Positions 1 through 13,297 of a stretch of DNA of 64,000 bases are shown piece after piece. The DNA is from Phorcus lineatus (Eukaryota; Mollusca; Gastropoda; Trochida; Trochidae): NCBI GenBank assembly GCA_921293015.1, contig OV121082.1, positions 25,743,497-25,807,496 on the forward strand, written 5' to 3'. A program made the translations under genes and the position numbers. The stretch's first letter is position 1; each line of letters opens with the position of its first letter. A model generated the notes under the pieces. That model searched no databases. It saw only the letters and a list, made by a program, of their open reading frames with translations, and was not told where the DNA came from.

Positions 1-660
1 TCTAGAATGCTTGCTTAATACATTCAAGTTTTCTTATATTATTGTGTGTTGTGCACCGATTGATTCCAGCTCAACTCAGATAAGACAGATCCAAATTGAG
101 ACACTCGTCTTGTAGCCAATCAGCATTAGAGAAGAGACTCAATCTGCCGATACTGTTTTTTAATCTTGATATATCTCTTAGCTTAATAATCTTTTTGTCA
201 TTAATCTGTATGGAGACCAAACTTTTGACACTCTTTACGTTTCCTGCGTCTATACGTCTGATTCACGATAGTTAAATATTGTTGTTAAAAGAAAATTAAC
301 TCTTTTATTAAATCCTTCTCATATCAAAATAATCATTATAGATATGCTATAACTCACTTTTTCACTTATAGTTATTTTCAGTTATATTTCAATTAACTAC
401 TTTCAATTTAACGACAAGTCTCTAATGGCTGACTCAAGAACAACTCGTGGATCACTCACTCAAACAAACCATTCGAATTTAATCTTGCACAGCAAGTCAT
501 ACCCTTGCTTTCGTGTATACATTTCCTGTATATTTGTCTATTATCTTTGCAGTAGTTGAAATATGATATTTTTAGTTTAAGTGTTTTTTCTTTTACACAA
601 AGTTCGATATAAGAGTATTTTTCGGGAAAATAAAACTCTTTTGTAATATACATAAGGAAA
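1..660. other. AT-rich non-coding sequence
   Basis: No open frame here looks like protein. The only structured item I see is a short block near 57-91 (containing TCCAGCTCAACTCAGATAAG) that recurs in inverted orientation at about 29566-29605 and more weakly near 4575-4605. It is therefore probably part of a dispersed repeat. Confidence 0.6.
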
Positions 661-1500
661 AAAGTTAAGCACCCCCAAGTTTTTCACCAGTAAGTTTTGT
701 CTGAGAATAAAGAGGACAACATTGCAGTAAAAGTAATTGTATGATATGATAGAATCATAATTTTGCAATTTAAGAACGTTATTTCATTAAGATATCATTT
801 CGAATATTTAGAATAATTGCAATTATACAAATTGGTAATTTTGAGATCAAAAGGTGAATATGTTCAGAAAGTCAATATTTTTGTTTTAATGTGTATTATT
901 CCATTATTCCTATTCAACTGATCAAACTTTATTATGGATCTCGTAAGCAAAAGTCACTAGTTACAGCAGTATGGTCCTCCAAAATCTCATTTTTTGGAAC
1001 ATGACCCATTCATAAAAAGGGACTAAATGGGGCAGTTTTAACCGTAACAACGACTATAAAGCAAAATGAAGTATAGCGTTACTGAATCAAAGTTAAAGAA
1101 GACCACCTTTATTCCCAAATCGTCTGGTTATGACCATTTTCTAAAAACTATGGAAAATTCTTATCAAATTTCAAAACCCAATTATGTCCTTATTGTGAAG
1201 GATACATGTTTTTTTAAAGTGTAAAATTGTACCTGTTAACAAAATTGTTGCTCATGACAACTAACATCAGAATCCATCGCTTACTTTTGACAAACGGACG
1301 ATTGTTATTTTAGGTAAAAAAATCAGTGCCATTACGATTTTGATCTTAAGTTCTCAAAATGTCATCATGTATGATGATTTTAAAAATACTAAGTCACGAA
1401 AACTTTAGTTTCTATGTCAAGGGGATCCATTTAGTCATATTGTCGTAATTTTTTCCACAGATGCATTTTGCAATTTTGAAAATAGGGGGTGCTTAACTTT
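661..1500. mobile_element. Non-autonomous DNA element with 16-bp terminal inverted repeats
   Basis: The left end reads AAAGTTAAGCACCCCC at 661-676 and its exact reverse complement is at 1485-1500, enclosing about 840 bp of AT-rich sequence. Neither strand of the interior gives a transposase-like frame, so this looks like an internally deleted or MITE-type element. I could not define a target-site duplication: the flanks are AT-rich but not clearly identical. The superfamily is not determined. The perfect TIRs are seen directly and the transposon reading is inference. Confidence 0.55.
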
Positions 1501-2594
1501 GTTCTCTATGTATATATAAAACATAAGAATTTAAAGAAACGACGAATCATTGTCATATCGAATTCCACACAAATCAATATAATATTTAACTTCTATTCCT
1601 ATTGTTACATCAAAATTGTTTTCTGCTATGAAGATCCTAGAGTGCTTCTGATGAGCGTACGCGTCAACAATGGACAGATTTTGTAAGGATCTCAATATTA
1701 TAGATATGCTCAGATGTTTTTAATGAATTTCAAAGTAAGCACCTGCTTTTTGTTTTATATTAATTTTATGCCTCTTTCATTTGGATATGTCTTTTTGTGA
1801 TTCTTTGTTTTGTTCTGTTGTGATTTATTTAAAATACATTTCGGGGTAATAAAGTCGTACATTTTTGTTTTTGTTTATTGAAGTATATGGACGATCGGTA
1901 AGATGGTTTTCCTGCTTATAATCTTAAAACTTCAGTTTCTGTACATCAAGATTGTCATAATTCAGATATATTTACAGAAGAGGTACAAAAAACTGAAAAT
2001 CCTTCATTTATCAATCTAACATCACATCAGTATCAAAATCTGTCCTAAATTGCAAATACGAAATTTGTTTTATTAGAGCTAAAAGGGGAAAAGGGAATTT
2101 ACACAGTGAAGAATAAATACACATACAATTGTAATCTTTCAGAGCTGGAGGTGTCAGAAAAATGTTGAAAGAATGATTATGTTGTTGGCATCTGGTAATC
2201 ACAGAGATTTGATGGAATTATCCCTTTTTGATAGAATAGAGATGGAACCACCTAATGTTCAGAGATACGATAAAGGATATACACATGAAGAAAATAAACC
2301 CGCTTGTATTGTGAATTTTGAAATTAGTATAAGCCAATTTTAAAAAGTTTGATTAAAATGTGTTCATGACCAATTTATTACTAGCCATAATAATACAACG
2401 ACTTTGTCATGATGTTTTTTGTATCTGATTAAAACAATTTCGAAGGTAAAGATCGAGATTTGTTTTCAAGAATACAAGAGAACGCAAGACGTGTGTGATT
2501 TGCTATGCAATTCACTACAACACTGCTTGTTCTGTTTCTATATCATCTTAATCAAAATAGCTGTTAATGTCACAATAGATTTTGTAACCAGAAA
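1501..2594. other. Non-coding, nothing recognised
   Basis: AT-rich sequence with only short random frames. No repeat or RNA gene was recognised. Confidence 0.5.
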
Positions 2595-2684
2595 GACATT
2601 TTCTAAGGCTGGTATTTGAGGACGGATACTGTACGAGACATTTTCTAAGTTTGGTATTTGAGGACGGATACTGTACGAGACATT
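2595..2684. repeat. 42-bp tandem duplication
   Basis: Two 42-bp units start at 2595 and 2637 and share GGTATTTGAGGACGGATACT. A third partial unit begins at 2679. Small local duplication with no coding content. Confidence 0.85.
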
Positions 2685-4261
2685 GCGGTTTCAGTATTGC
2701 AACATATAAGTATTTTCGGAGCAAAATTACACATCCAGACACAATGAAAGCAATGAAGTATCTGGATTTTCAATATGCTGTCTTCGTCTTGTTCTTATTT
2801 CCAATACTCATTCTGCTGATCGAATGCTTTCTGCAAAATGAAGTCCGGTACAGTCAATAGAATGTTATTCTGGTGACAAAGTTTCAAGAGTCTGGAAATC
2901 AGTTTGAATATGATTATAGCCATAAACTATTGTTATTAAAACAACTTCCATTAAATACGATACAGTTACCAGTGGAAATTTAGAGAGATCAATTATACGT
3001 CATATGGTCTGTTTAATATTTCAAAGGATCGGTTGATAAGGAGAGAAATAAAGTTTTATCATCGGTGCTACTTCGTGTTTGATAGATAACATTATATAAA
3101 TTATGCTGAACATTTTAATTGATAATTGATTATTGGTGTTTTTCAGATATCTTACATCTGTTCAGTAAATTTATGAATCATGGCAATCTTCAGGTAACAA
3201 AAAGTACACTTTGTAAGATTATAAGCGCCCATCGTACCATAAAACATGATACAGATAAACAATGTCTTATATCAGATATCTTACTGATCATTAAGATATT
3301 TCATGGTCCTTTTAAATCATAAATCTTAAGAAGGAAGTACTGAAGTGAAAACAGATAAGAAAAACGTATGGAGATAAGATAGAACTTTATTATCCTGCAT
3401 ATAATTTGTTACATTGAAATTAATGAAAAGACAAAAATATATCATTTCCGCTGGCACAGAGATCATAAACAAAGATAGTCATGAGCACTAAAATATAGAC
3501 GAGGCAGGATATGACGTACTGAATGTTAAGATTAAATTGAAGCGGTTTCATTGAAAGAAGTTAAGTAAAAGAGGAAGATGAAAGGATGGATGTCATCTTT
3601 AATTCACTTTACTTTCTTTTCCTCCTAACCTAATATCAAATGAATATTTACAATAATAATTTTGGTAAAATTTTGCTTTATCTAAAAGGGTGAGAGTTTG
3701 TGCGAACTACAATACTCTAACATTTTCACATTCAAGGCTGACTAAAGGGAGTCAGAAACGTTAAGGACAATTGTAACATGACATCGTTGTATCCTCGATT
3801 CTGATTGGTCGATTCGAAAAAATTACCCTATGTTGAATGACAATGAATACCCGCAAATTAGCAAAGGCGAATCACCGCGAATGCCGTTCCCAAGGTATGA
3901 CGTCACAAAGGCCAACCGTTTTGACGTCACAATGTTTGAGTTGCTGTCACAATGGTTGTGGGCTAGTTCAAGACTTTTGTACTCGGGATTTACGATATTT
4001 TTCTACGAGCTTTATTATTGTTGATTTCGGTCTCGAATTAAAAAAGTATGTTGTAAGGTCTCGCTGTTACGAATAACACTATTTGCTATTATCACAACGA
4101 TGTTTGTAATGTAAATAATGCCGGGAATTCACATTAGTTAGACCTTATCACGCCTCTTACAGAAATAGAACAGTCGCAAAGTCCTTTCCACACAAAAATA
4201 AGTACGCAAAAAGTTCGCTCTTAAACTTCTAATAACTAACGGTCATGTTACAATATCGATA
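2685..4261. other. Non-coding; paired CRE-like palindromes
   Basis: No gene recognised. Two copies of the palindrome TGACGTCA lie 24 bp apart at 3898-3905 and 3922-3929, each followed by CACAA. A third lies at 4988-4995. TGACGTCA is the classical CREB/ATF site, but here it is in repeat-like sequence with no gene next to it, so regulatory function is only a possibility. Confidence 0.45.
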
Positions 4262-4450
4262 AATAGTTGCGTTTGTAAAATTTCCGGGATTCATTGTTAT
4301 TCAACGCCCGCAAATTTAAGCGTTTAAAACCTCCGGCTAACGCCGTCGGTTTTAAACTAAATTTGCGGATGTACGCCGGAGGTTTTAAACGCTTAAATTT
4401 GCGGGCGTTGTATAACAATGAATCCCGGAAATTTTACAAACGCAACTATT
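4262..4450. repeat. Foldback element with 75-bp arms
   Basis: Positions 4262-4336 and 4376-4450 are inverted copies of each other with a single mismatch over 75 bp, separated by a 39-bp loop. The loop carries a third, shorter copy of the inner motif (TTTAAACTAAATTTGCGG beside TTTAAACGCTTAAATTTGCGG in the right arm), so the element seems to have grown by internal duplication. A transcript would form a very stable hairpin. It is most likely a foldback or MITE-like element. Open frames across it are a by-product of the palindrome. Confidence 0.85.
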
Positions 4451-5731
4451 CATCTTCTAAATATTTATCATGCTCAGGCATATATCAAGATTCGAAACAC
4501 CTAAGTCGGATTGAGCGTCTGTTCTGTTGCTGTATGAACTGGTCTCTAAATTAATTTTGATCTCTCTAATCTAAATTTGAGCTGGAATCTATCAGTGTAC
4601 ATCAGACATAAAATCAGTGAACATTTTACACACCTTAATCACGTTACAAAGCGATTTCCCAACATCCAATCATCATTCTGTACGTTAATATCTCAAAGTA
4701 TTTCACTCGAGATACACTTCCTATCAATGTCTCTTCTACAGAGAGAAACAGTTAAAGTTGCTAAAAAATCAGGAATTTAATAAAATCATTTACCTACAAT
4801 ATTGTTAAGATACTCATTCAGCGCAAAGCATGATAATGAAAAATATCATTTTTAATCAAGTTCATGATCATTCGAAAGAAATGAATTGACCTTTACACAA
4901 GATTTTATGTTATTACTCGCCCGTGTAAGATACTGCAGTGTAATATTTATACGGCGATATTAAACTAGTGTAATACCGCTGCACGTATGACGTCATAATA
5001 TTGTGTAGTCACAATGTTGACACCGCCGTCACAATGGCGGCCATGTCGCGGAAATGTTTCGTTCAGTACACTTTCTGCAATCAGGCTTGATTACTGAGGT
5101 CAAGTAATAAACAGAATACTAAAATTCCTTCAATTTGATACTTTTTTTTTATTAAACTCGTTAATGATTTGGTATAAAACTCGCTTTCGTTCGTTTCCTA
5201 CTTAATCATTAACAGCATCTAGAATTCCTTAAACAGTTGCTCTAGAGCCCGTAAGTGACAAGTAAATAACATGCATGTATTTGATAACCGATCGATAATA
5301 AAATCGACTTCATGTTAAATTCCTTTCCTGAAGCTAAAGCTTGCCATCCCGAATAACAGTTATGCCTAACTACCAATGTCAGGAATCAACACTTACACGT
5401 CAAATCGGATTGACGGTTAGATTTATTATTCCCGTAAAGGAGTTTCTTATGACCGGAATTAGGGTCAAGGGATACCAAATCTAGACAGATAGATATCTGT
5501 TTGACATCATAATGGTCTGTAATAATAAAATGTTATCCTATTTAAAGACTGAACTTAAGCCATGTTTATACACTTGGTATCTTAAAGATAACATTCAGTT
5601 GGTTTTAGTGATCCAACAACAAATTTAAACATCAGTGAGGTATCGTCACATCAGGATTTCACCCCTTGACACTATCAGAAGACAATGTTTTGTAAAGGTA
5701 ACATCTATGTGAAATGTGCCAATTTGGCTGG
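4451..5731. other. Non-coding flank of satellite
   Basis: AT-rich sequence with no recognised gene. It contains a CRE-like TGACGTCA (4988-4995) followed by several TCACAATG-type words, resembling the motif cluster near 3898-3960. The two clusters may belong to one dispersed repeat family. Confidence 0.4.
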
Positions 5732-8700
5732 TTATATTGTCTTAATGATGACCATCAGTGTGAACATCTGTACTCATGACTTGATGTTTATATTGTCTTA
5801 ATGATGACTATCAGTGTGAACATCTGTACTCATGACTTGATGTTTATATTGTCTTAATGATGACCATCAGTGTGAACATCTGTACTCATGACTTGATGTT
5901 TATATTGTCTTAATGATGACCATCAGTGTGAACATCTGTACTCGTGACTTGATGTTTATATTGTCTTAATGATGACCATCAGTGTGAACATCTGTACTCA
6001 TGACTTGATGATTATATTGTCTTAATGATGACCATCAGTGTGAACATCTGTACTCATGACTTGATGATTATATTGTCTTAATGATGACCATCAGTGTGAA
6101 CATCTGTACTCATGACTTGATGTTTATATTGTCTTAATGATGACCATCAGTGTGAACATCTGTACTCATGACTTGATGATTATATTGTCTTAATGATGAC
6201 CATCAGTGTGAACATCTGTACTCATGACTTGATGTTTATATTGTCTTAATGATGACCATCAGTGTGAACATCTGTACTCATGACTTGATGTTTATATTGT
6301 CTTAATGATGACCATCAGTGTGAACATCTGTACTCATGACTTGATGTTTATATTGTCTTAATGATGACCATCAGTGTGAACATCTGTACTCATGACTTGA
6401 TGTTTATATTGTCTTAATGATGACCATCAGTGTGAACATCTGTACTCATGACTTGATGATTATATTGTCTTAATGATGACCATCAGTGTGAACATCTGTA
6501 CTCATGACTTGATGTTTATATTGTCTTAATGATGACCATCAGTGTGGACATCTGTACTCATGACTTGATGTTTATATTGTCTTAATGATGACCATCAGTG
6601 TGAACATCTGTACTCATGACTTGATGATTATATTGTCTTAATGATGACCATCAGTGTGGACATCTGTACTCATGACTTGATGATTATATTGTCTTAATGA
6701 TGACCATCAGTGTGAACATCTGTACTCATGACTTGATGATTATATTGTCTTAATGATGACCATCAGTGTGAACATCTGTACTCATGACTTGATGTTTATA
6801 TTGTCTTAATGATGACCATCAGTGTGAACATCTGTACTCGTGACTTGATGATTATATTGTCTTAATGATGACCATCAGTGTGAACATCTGTACTCATGAC
6901 TTGATGATTATATTGTCTTAATGATGACCATCAGTGTGGACATCTGTACTCATGACTTGATGTTTATATTGTCTTAATGATGACCATCAGTGTGAACATC
7001 TGTACTCGTGACTTGATGATTATATTGTCTTAATGATGACCATCAGTGTGAACATCTGTACTCATGACTTGATGATTATATTGTCTTAATGATGACCATC
7101 AGTGTGAACATCTGTACTCATGACTTGATGATTATATTGTCTTAATGATGACCATCAGTGTGAACATCTGTACTCATGACTTGATGTTTATATTGTCTTA
7201 ATGATGACCATCAGTGTGAACATCTGTACTCATGACTTGATGATTATATTGTCTTAATGATGACCATCAGTGTGGACATCTGTACTCATGACTTGATGAT
7301 TATATTGTCTTAATGATGACCATCAGTGTGGACATCTGTACTCATGACTTGATGTTTATATTGTCTTAATGATGACCATCAGTGTGAACATCTGTACTCA
7401 TGACTTGATGATTATATTGTCTTAATGATGACCATCAGTGTGAACATCTGTACTCATGACTTGATGATTATATTGTCTTAATGATGACCATCAGTGTGAA
7501 CATCTGTACTCATGACTTGATGTTTATATTGTCTTAATGATGACCATCAGTGTGAACATCTGTACTCATGACTTGATGATTATATTGTCTTAATGATGAC
7601 CATCAGTGTGGACATCTGTACTCATGACTTGATGTTTATATTGTCTTAATGATGACCATCAGTGTGGACATCTGTACTCATGACTTGATGTTTATATTGT
7701 CTTAATGATGACCATCAGTGTGGACATCTGTACTCATGACTTGATGTTTATATTGTCTTAATGATGACCATCAGTGTGGACATCTGTACTCATGACTTGA
7801 TGTTTATATTGTCTTAATGATGACCATCAGTGTGGACATCTGTACTCATGACTTGATGTTTATATTGTCTTAATGATGACCATCAGTGTGAACATCTGTA
7901 CTCATGACTTGATGTTTATATTGTCTTAATGATGACCATCAGTGTGAACATCTGTACTCATGACTTGATGTTTATATTGTCTTAATGATGACCATCAGTG
8001 TGAACATCTGTACTCATGACTTGATGATTATATTGTCTTAATGATGACCATCAGTGTGAACATCTGTACTCATGACTTGATGATTATATTGTCTTAATGA
8101 TGACCATCAGTGTGAACATCTGTACTCATGACTTGATGTTTATATTGTCTTAATGATGACCATCAGTGTGAACATCTGTACTCATGACTTGATGATTATA
8201 TTGTCTTAATGATGACCATCAGTGTGAACATCTGTACTCATGACTTGATGTTTATATTGTCTTAATGATGACCATCAGTGTGAACATCTGTACTCATGAC
8301 TTGATGATTATATTGTCTTAATGATGACCATCAGTGTGAACATCTGTACTCATGACTTGATGTTTATATTGTCTTAATGATGACCATCAGTGTGGACATC
8401 TGTACTCATGACTTGATGTTTATATTGTCTTAATGATGACCATCAGTGTGGACATCTGTACTCATGACTTGATGTTTATATTGTCTTAATGATGACCATC
8501 AGTGTGAACATCTGTACTCATGACTTGATGTTTATATTGTCTTAATGATGACCATCAGTGTGAACATCTGTACTCATGACTTGATGTTTATATTGTCTTT
8601 ATGATGACCATCAGTGTGAACATCTGTACTCATGACTTGATGTTTATATTGTCTTAATGATGACCATCAGTGTGAACATCTGTACTCATGACTTGATGAT

Positions 8701-10990
8701 TATATTGTCTTAATGATGACCATCAGTGTGAACATCTGTACTCATGACTTGATGATTATATTGTCTTAATGATGACCATCAGTGTGAACATCTGTACTCA
8801 TGACTTGATGTTTATATTGTCTTAATGATGACCATCAGTGTGAACATCTGTACTCATGACTTGATGATTATATTGTCTTAATGATGACCATCAGTGTGAA
8901 CATCTGTACTCATGACTTGATGTTTATATTGTCTTAATGATGACCATCAGTGTGAACATCTGTACTCATGACTTGATGATTATATTGTCTTAATGATGAC
9001 CATCAGTGTGAACATCTGTACTCATGACTTGATGATTATATTGTCTTAATGATGACCATCAGTGTGAACATCTGTACTCATGACTTGATGTTTATATTGT
9101 CTTAATGATGACCATCAGTGTGAACATCTGTACTCATGACTTGATGTTTATATTGTCTTAATGATGACCATCAGTGTGAACATCTGTACTCATGACTTGA
9201 TGATTATATTGTCTTAATGATGACCATCAGTGTGAACATCTGTACTCATGACTTGATGTTTATATTGTCTTAATGATGACCATCAGTGTGAACATCTGTA
9301 CTCATGACTTGATGTTTATATTGTCTTAATGATGACCATCAGTGTGAACATCTGTACTCATGACTTGATGTTTATATTGTCTTAATGATGACCATCAGTG
9401 TGAACATCTGTACTCATGACTTGATGATTATATTGTCTTAATGATGACCATCAGTGTGAACATCTGTACTCATGACTTGATGATTATATTGTCTTAATGA
9501 TGACCATCAGTGTGAACATCTGTACTCATGACTTGATGTTTATATTGTCTTAATGATGACCATCAGTGTGAACATCTGTACTCATGACTTGATGATTATA
9601 TTGTCTTAATGATGACCATCAGTGTGAACATCTGTACTCATGACTTGATGTTTATATTGTCTTAATGATGACCATCAGTGTGAACATCTGTACTCATGAC
9701 TTGATGATTATATTGTCTTAATGATGACCATCAGTGTGAACATCTGTACTCATGACTTGATGTTTATATTGTCTTAATGATGACCATCAGTGTGAACATC
9801 TGTACTCATGACTTGATGATTATATTGTCTTAATGATGACCATCAGTGTGAACATCTGTACTCATGACTTGATGTTTATATTGTCTTAATGATGACCATC
9901 AGTGTGAACATCTGTACTCATGACTTGATGATTATATTGTCTTAATGATGACCATCAGTGTGAACATCTGTACTCATGACTTGATGATTATATTGTCTTA
10001 ATGATGACCATCAGTGTGAACATCTGTACTCATGACTTGATGTTTATATTGTCTTAATGATGACCATCAGTGTGAACATCTGTACTCGTGACTTGATGAT
10101 TATATTGTCTTAATGATGACCATCAGTGTGGACATCTGTACTCATGACTTGATGATTATATTGTCTTAATGATGACCATCAGTGTGAACATCTGTACTCA
10201 TGACTTGATGTTTATATTGTCTTAATGATGACCATCAGTGTGAACATCTGTACTCATGACTTGATGTTTATATTGTCTTAATGATGACCATCAGTGTGAA
10301 CATCTGTACTCATGACTTGATGTTTATATTGTCTTAATGATGACCATCAGTGTGAACATCTGTACTCATGACTTGATGATTATATTGTCTTAATGATGAC
10401 CATCAGTGTGAACATCTGTACTCATGACTTGATGTTTATATTGTCTTAATGATGACCATCAGTGTGAACATCTGTACTCATGACTTGATGATTATATTGT
10501 CTTAATGATGACCATCAGTGTGAACATCTGTACTCATGACTTGATGATTATATTGTCTTAATGATGACCATCAGTGTGAACATCTGTACTCATGACTTGA
10601 TGATTATATTGTCTTAATGATGACCATCAGTGTGAACATCTGTACTCATGACTTGATGATTATATTGTCTTAATGATGACCATCAGTGTGAACATCTGTA
10701 CTCATGACTTGATGTTTATATTGTCTTAATGATGACCATCAGTGTGAACATCTGTACTCATGGCTTGATGTTTATATTGTCTTAATGATGACCATCAGTG
10801 TGGACATCTTTACTCATGACTTGATGTTTATATTGTCTTAATGATGACCATCAGTGTGAACAACTGTACTCATGACTTGATGTTTATATTGTCTTAATGA
10901 TGACTATCAGTGTGGACATCTGTACTCATGGCTTGATGATTATATTGTCTTAATGATGACCATCAGTGTGGACATCTTTACTCATGACTC
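5732..10990. repeat. 56-bp satellite array, about 94 copies
   Basis: A head-to-tail array with an exact 56-bp period (for example TTGATG at 5781 and 5837) runs for about 5.26 kb. Units are nearly identical and differ mainly at three two-state sites: GATGTTTATA versus GATGATTATA, GTGTGAACATC versus GTGTGGACATC, and ACTCATGAC versus ACTCGTGAC. Rarer variants pile up at the edges: GACTATCAG in the second unit and again near 10903, and CATCTTTAC, CAACTGTAC and ATGGCTTG only after about 10750. This is the expected pattern for homogenisation by unequal exchange with decaying ends. A period of 56 is not a multiple of three and every frame has stops, so it does not encode a repeat protein. Confidence 0.97.
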
Positions 10991-12678
10991 CATATTAACT
11001 TTTAATCTTTTTCAAAATTGTAATGTAGAAGGTACCGTTACGAAAATACATTTGATATCGTAGAATTTTTAGATTGCAAACCTATATACTTTGTGAAAGG
11101 AACAAACAAATAGCACGTTCATATTATTTCTGAACTTATGAGTCTTTTCAACACTATTCATAGGATGTATGTATTCCCTTATTAAGAAAGCGTACCAAAT
11201 GGAGACACATTATACGGAAGTCTGCATTGTGCGTTGATAATTTACTCCCTCCATGTAGCAGGGTTCAAGGAGAGGTAGTTAGCTGTTAAATAATTTTGTA
11301 TGTTCTACATCCCAGATCTCGGTAAAGATTTCTTCCAACGACCATTTCCTTAAAATAATCACATGAGTAACTATGATTGAATAATCAATCGATAATATCT
11401 TTATCTCTTTGACAAACAAATCGATTTTAAATGACGAACTACGAAGACTTTGTGAATATCATGCAGTTTATAAATTACTGAACGTTTATGTACTTTAAAC
11501 AGACTATCAAGTAATCTTAGTCAAGCATGTGGGGGCGTGTTTGTTCATGAGGCGTCTTCAAAAACAATAATTGTTTAGTTATCTTTCAGGATAGATTAGT
11601 GTGAACAAAGTGGTGATGAGTATATAAGTAATAAGGATATTAAATATAATATCAAAATGCTATAAATTTGAGTATGATATATTAACTATAACAAACTGTA
11701 CATACATGTGTTTACACACAAGCTTTATCATGATATTGCTCCTTTCAAACTTTTCCTTCAACATAATGTAATATATTAAGCAATTTTTGCTAATTTTCCC
11801 TATTTTTTTATGATTATGTATGACAACAGTGAATATTAATTTCATGTAAAAGCAACACTTTTCATGAATGATAATATCCTTTATGGTTTTAAATGACTTT
11901 AAGTAGATTGAAGAAAACAATTAATGCTACTGACGACTCATACACACGAGTGACGTTTACGACGTTTTTATGTACGGAATGGTTTCAACAGAACAAATTT
12001 CTTTTCGTATAATAAATCACACGGATCCCATACATTGTGAATATTGATATATCGAAACCTACATAAGTCTACCAATGTACAATGAAAGTAAGTTATTAAT
12101 AATCCCATCATGGAACTGATTTAAACCGTCATAATCTTAACACCGCATTGTGTCTTATTCTTTTTCTATCAACACCATGGAAACATTCAATTCATTTTAA
12201 GCACAGTTTAGATACTTTATCATAATGATATTGGGAATATGCTATGCATAAAATCAAGTAAAAGCATCTCATTTAAGGAGCTATGAGTCTACAATACCGT
12301 TAATGTGATTGAAAATATTCTGAAAGGCGCCAACCAGTTAGATAAAACACTTTTTACACACATTCAATAAGGGTTGTATTACCCTGGCCCCCACATGCAC
12401 CATTTGGTTTGAACCTGCTGGCCTCGGCTTTTGTGTCTCATCACAATAGGCAATGCACTCCTTGGACTATCATATATTGGACTAAATAAAAATAGTCGGA
12501 TTTCCGAAAGGCGGCTTGTTTTAATGCCATTGCTTTATTACTCATATTTTGATCAAAGTCTGGAGGAAGATGAAAATAAGTTCATAGCTCTCTACCTTTC
12601 TACAGGAGAGGGATAAATGAGAGATGATGATCCCATATAGCTCACTTTGAGACAGCACTACATCCACTCACATACTTA
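10991..12678. other. Non-coding, nothing recognised
   Basis: AT-rich intergenic sequence between two tandem arrays. Short frames occur, but none has protein-like composition or recognisable motifs. Confidence 0.5.
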
Positions 12679-13297
12679 CATTTCTCAGCACCTCTTTTAC
12701 TACAGACTACCGCATCTCTAAGCACCTCTTTCACTAACGACTCCCTCATCTCTCAGCACCTCTTTCACTAAAGACTCCCGCACGCGCATCTCTCAGCACC
12801 TCTTTCACTACAGACTCCCGCATCTCTCAGCACCTCTTTCACTAACGACTCCCTCATCTCTCAGCACCTCTTTCACTAACGACTCCCTCATCTCTCAGCA
12901 CCTCTTTCACTACAGACTCCCGCATCTCTCAGCACCTCTTTCACTTCAGACTCCCGCATCTCTCAGCACCTCTTTTACTTCAGACTCCCGCATCTCTCAG
13001 CACCTCTTTCACTACAGACTACCGCATCTCTCAGCATCTCTTTCACTACGGACTCCCGCAACCCTCAACACCTCTTTCACTACAGACTCCCGCATCTCTC
13101 AGCACCTCTTTCACTACGGACTCCCGCAACCCTCAACACCTCTTTCACTACAGACTACCGCATCTCTCAGGACCTCTTTCACTACACAATACCGCATCTC
13201 TCAATACTTCTTTCATTAAGGAATCCCGCATCTCTCAGCATCCCATTCATTACAGACTCCTGCATCTCTCAACACCTTTTTCACTACAGATTTGCGC
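12679..13297. repeat. 34-bp CT-rich minisatellite, about 18 copies
   Basis: The unit contains CATCTCTCAGCACCTCTTTC followed by ACTACAGACTCCCG, 34 bp in all. Units vary at several sites (ACTAACGACTCCCTC, GGACTCCCGCAACC), and one unit near 12780 carries a short insertion giving GCACGCGCATC. The plus strand is strongly pyrimidine-rich. The copies are more diverged than those of the 56-bp array, suggesting an older or less active array. Confidence 0.93.

Noticed and set aside
1640-1680. CTGATGAGCGTACGCG, with a perfect GCGT/ACGC stem after the box.
   Set aside because: It is followed by GTCAAC rather than GAAA and has no pairing stem I.
3837-4554. Short frames across the foldback and the CRE-like region.
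   Set aside because: Composition follows the palindrome and AT-rich DNA. No motif and no splice context.
5732-10990. Regular array that could be mistaken for a CRISPR.
   Set aside because: There are no unique spacers: the whole 56-bp unit repeats without interruption, in animal-like DNA.
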